A stretch of 21,023 bases of DNA from Carex sylvatica (taxonomy: Eukaryota > Streptophyta > Magnoliopsida > Poales > Cyperaceae). The stretch spans positions 1 through 21,023 of the forward strand of contig CAXKVR010000270.1 of the NCBI GenBank assembly GCA_964058845.1, read 5' to 3'. The notes beneath the pieces are model-generated. The model was not told the DNA's origin, did not search any database, and worked only from the letters and a program-made list of their open reading frames with translations. Shown piece by piece: positions 20,231-21,023 of this stretch (within the stretch, counting starts at the first letter, position 1; each line of letters opens with the position of its first letter). The position numbers were made by a program, and so were the translations under genes.

Positions 20231-20770
20231 AAATTGTGGTTTAGTCGAAGTAAGTAATTTAGAATTCTAATTTGATCAGTTCACATTCATTAGCTTTTAA
20301 ACAAAACAAGGAAGATTAAGGTACATAAAAGCAAGCATTGAAGTACAATATGGATGTTGTGTAGTTTGGTTTTTGCCTTTTGAGTCTCCACTAATTAAAG
20401 CTTCAAATCATTCGCTGTAGTTCTCTTTCTCGGTTACCAATATATCTATATCCGGGTGAGTGATCCATATATTTATTGAATTGGTATTCTGTCAATTTTA
20501 AGCTTCGTTAGATCCACATCACATAAAGTCGGTTGACGAATAAATTATATACATGCTAGATTAGTAATTAAAGTTATTCTTTGTTTTCAGTAATTATTAG
20601 AGAAGGAAACTATGGAGGATGGTAAACAAAATTTCTCGTTTAACATGAGAGCATGAAACTTTTGTCAGCATGAATTCTGATGACATTGTACAGTTGATCA
20701 TAAATGAAGAAGAAAAGAGAACAAAACTGCATGAATACGAAGATATGATATTAATAACCCACTAAAAACG
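20231..20770. other. Intergenic sequence, no gene seen
   Basis: No credible ORF, RNA gene or element ends between the TLP 3' end and the MITE at the window edge. Confidence 0.5.
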
Positions 20771-20774
20771 AGTT

Positions 20775-21023
20775 TGGCTAATATAACATCAGTGTCATTT
20801 CAACTTATATAACACCAACTCTAAAACCTATCAAATCGACTTCGAACGACTAATTCAAACCGTTCAAACCCATTTACATTATGAGTGATGCGTTTACATA
20901 CAAATTTTTTATATTTTCGAGTTATTTTAGTATCAAATAAAGCGGTCAAAAGTGTGAGGTTTTAAGTTAATTTTAATACATTATTTTTTCAACATTTTGA
21001 CCGCATGATTTGACTCGAAAATA
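20775..21023. mobile_element. Palindromic MITE, family X copy 3, cut by window end
   Basis: The left arm (AACCGTTCAAACCCATTTAC, GAGTGATGCGTTTACATAC, AAAGCGGTCAAAA) is the inverse of the right arms of the copies near 8.7 and 9.6 kb. The right arm starts at TTTTGACCGCATGATTTGAC and is truncated by the window edge. The left boundary is approximate. Confidence 0.7.

Noticed and set aside
1..21023. CRISPR array, operon or bacterial regulatory sites
   Set aside because: The repeats lack regular spacer structure and all gene evidence is plant nuclear.

Overview
The window is AT-rich nuclear DNA of a flowering plant. The evidence is a spliced tubby-like F-box gene with long AT-rich introns, a plant L1-type LINE, an Arabidopsis-type (CCCTAAA) telomeric tract, and DNA transposons of Mutator and hAT type. 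I could not fix the species. A monocot is possible but the sequence does not settle it.

Only one gene looks intact: a tubby-like F-box protein (TLP) on the + strand. Its four coding exons (16608-16979, 17553-17640, 17978-18110, 19140-19956) join in frame with GT/AG junctions to encode 469 residues. The protein has an N-terminal F-box, a complete tubby domain and both C-terminal tubby signatures. An ATG-free leader, probably carrying two introns, precedes it from about 14.9 kb. Intron 1 holds GA-microsatellite duplications with small palindromes. Intron 3 holds a 390-bp foldback element and a 140-bp direct duplication.

The other 15 kb is a bed of transposable elements and fragments. At 1-1040 is the 3' end of a dead LINE ORF2, broken by a 22-bp telomeric-repeat tract. 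At 1765-2040 is an inverted duplication of a short, coding-looking gene fragment. At 3335-3880 are four nearly identical 135-bp tandem repeats. At 4276-4503 is a foldback MITE. At 4533-7872 is a 3.34-kb Mutator-like element with about 140-bp terminal inverted repeats and a 9-bp TTATTATTA target duplication. It carries, on the - strand, exons captured from a WD40-repeat gene, so it is a Pack-MULE. From 8.1 to 9.8 kb lie further palindromic MITEs, one family of which recurs at the right edge of the window. At 10595-11424 is an 830-bp non-autonomous hAT-like element with an 8-bp target duplication. From 11.4 to 14.7 kb I see only AT-rich sequence without a recognisable gene.

The genes do not form a pathway. 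The TLP gene is the functional unit. The Pack-MULE, the inverted gene fragment and the intronic foldback are the likeliest sources of small RNA or of regulatory novelty. All boundaries were read by eye.
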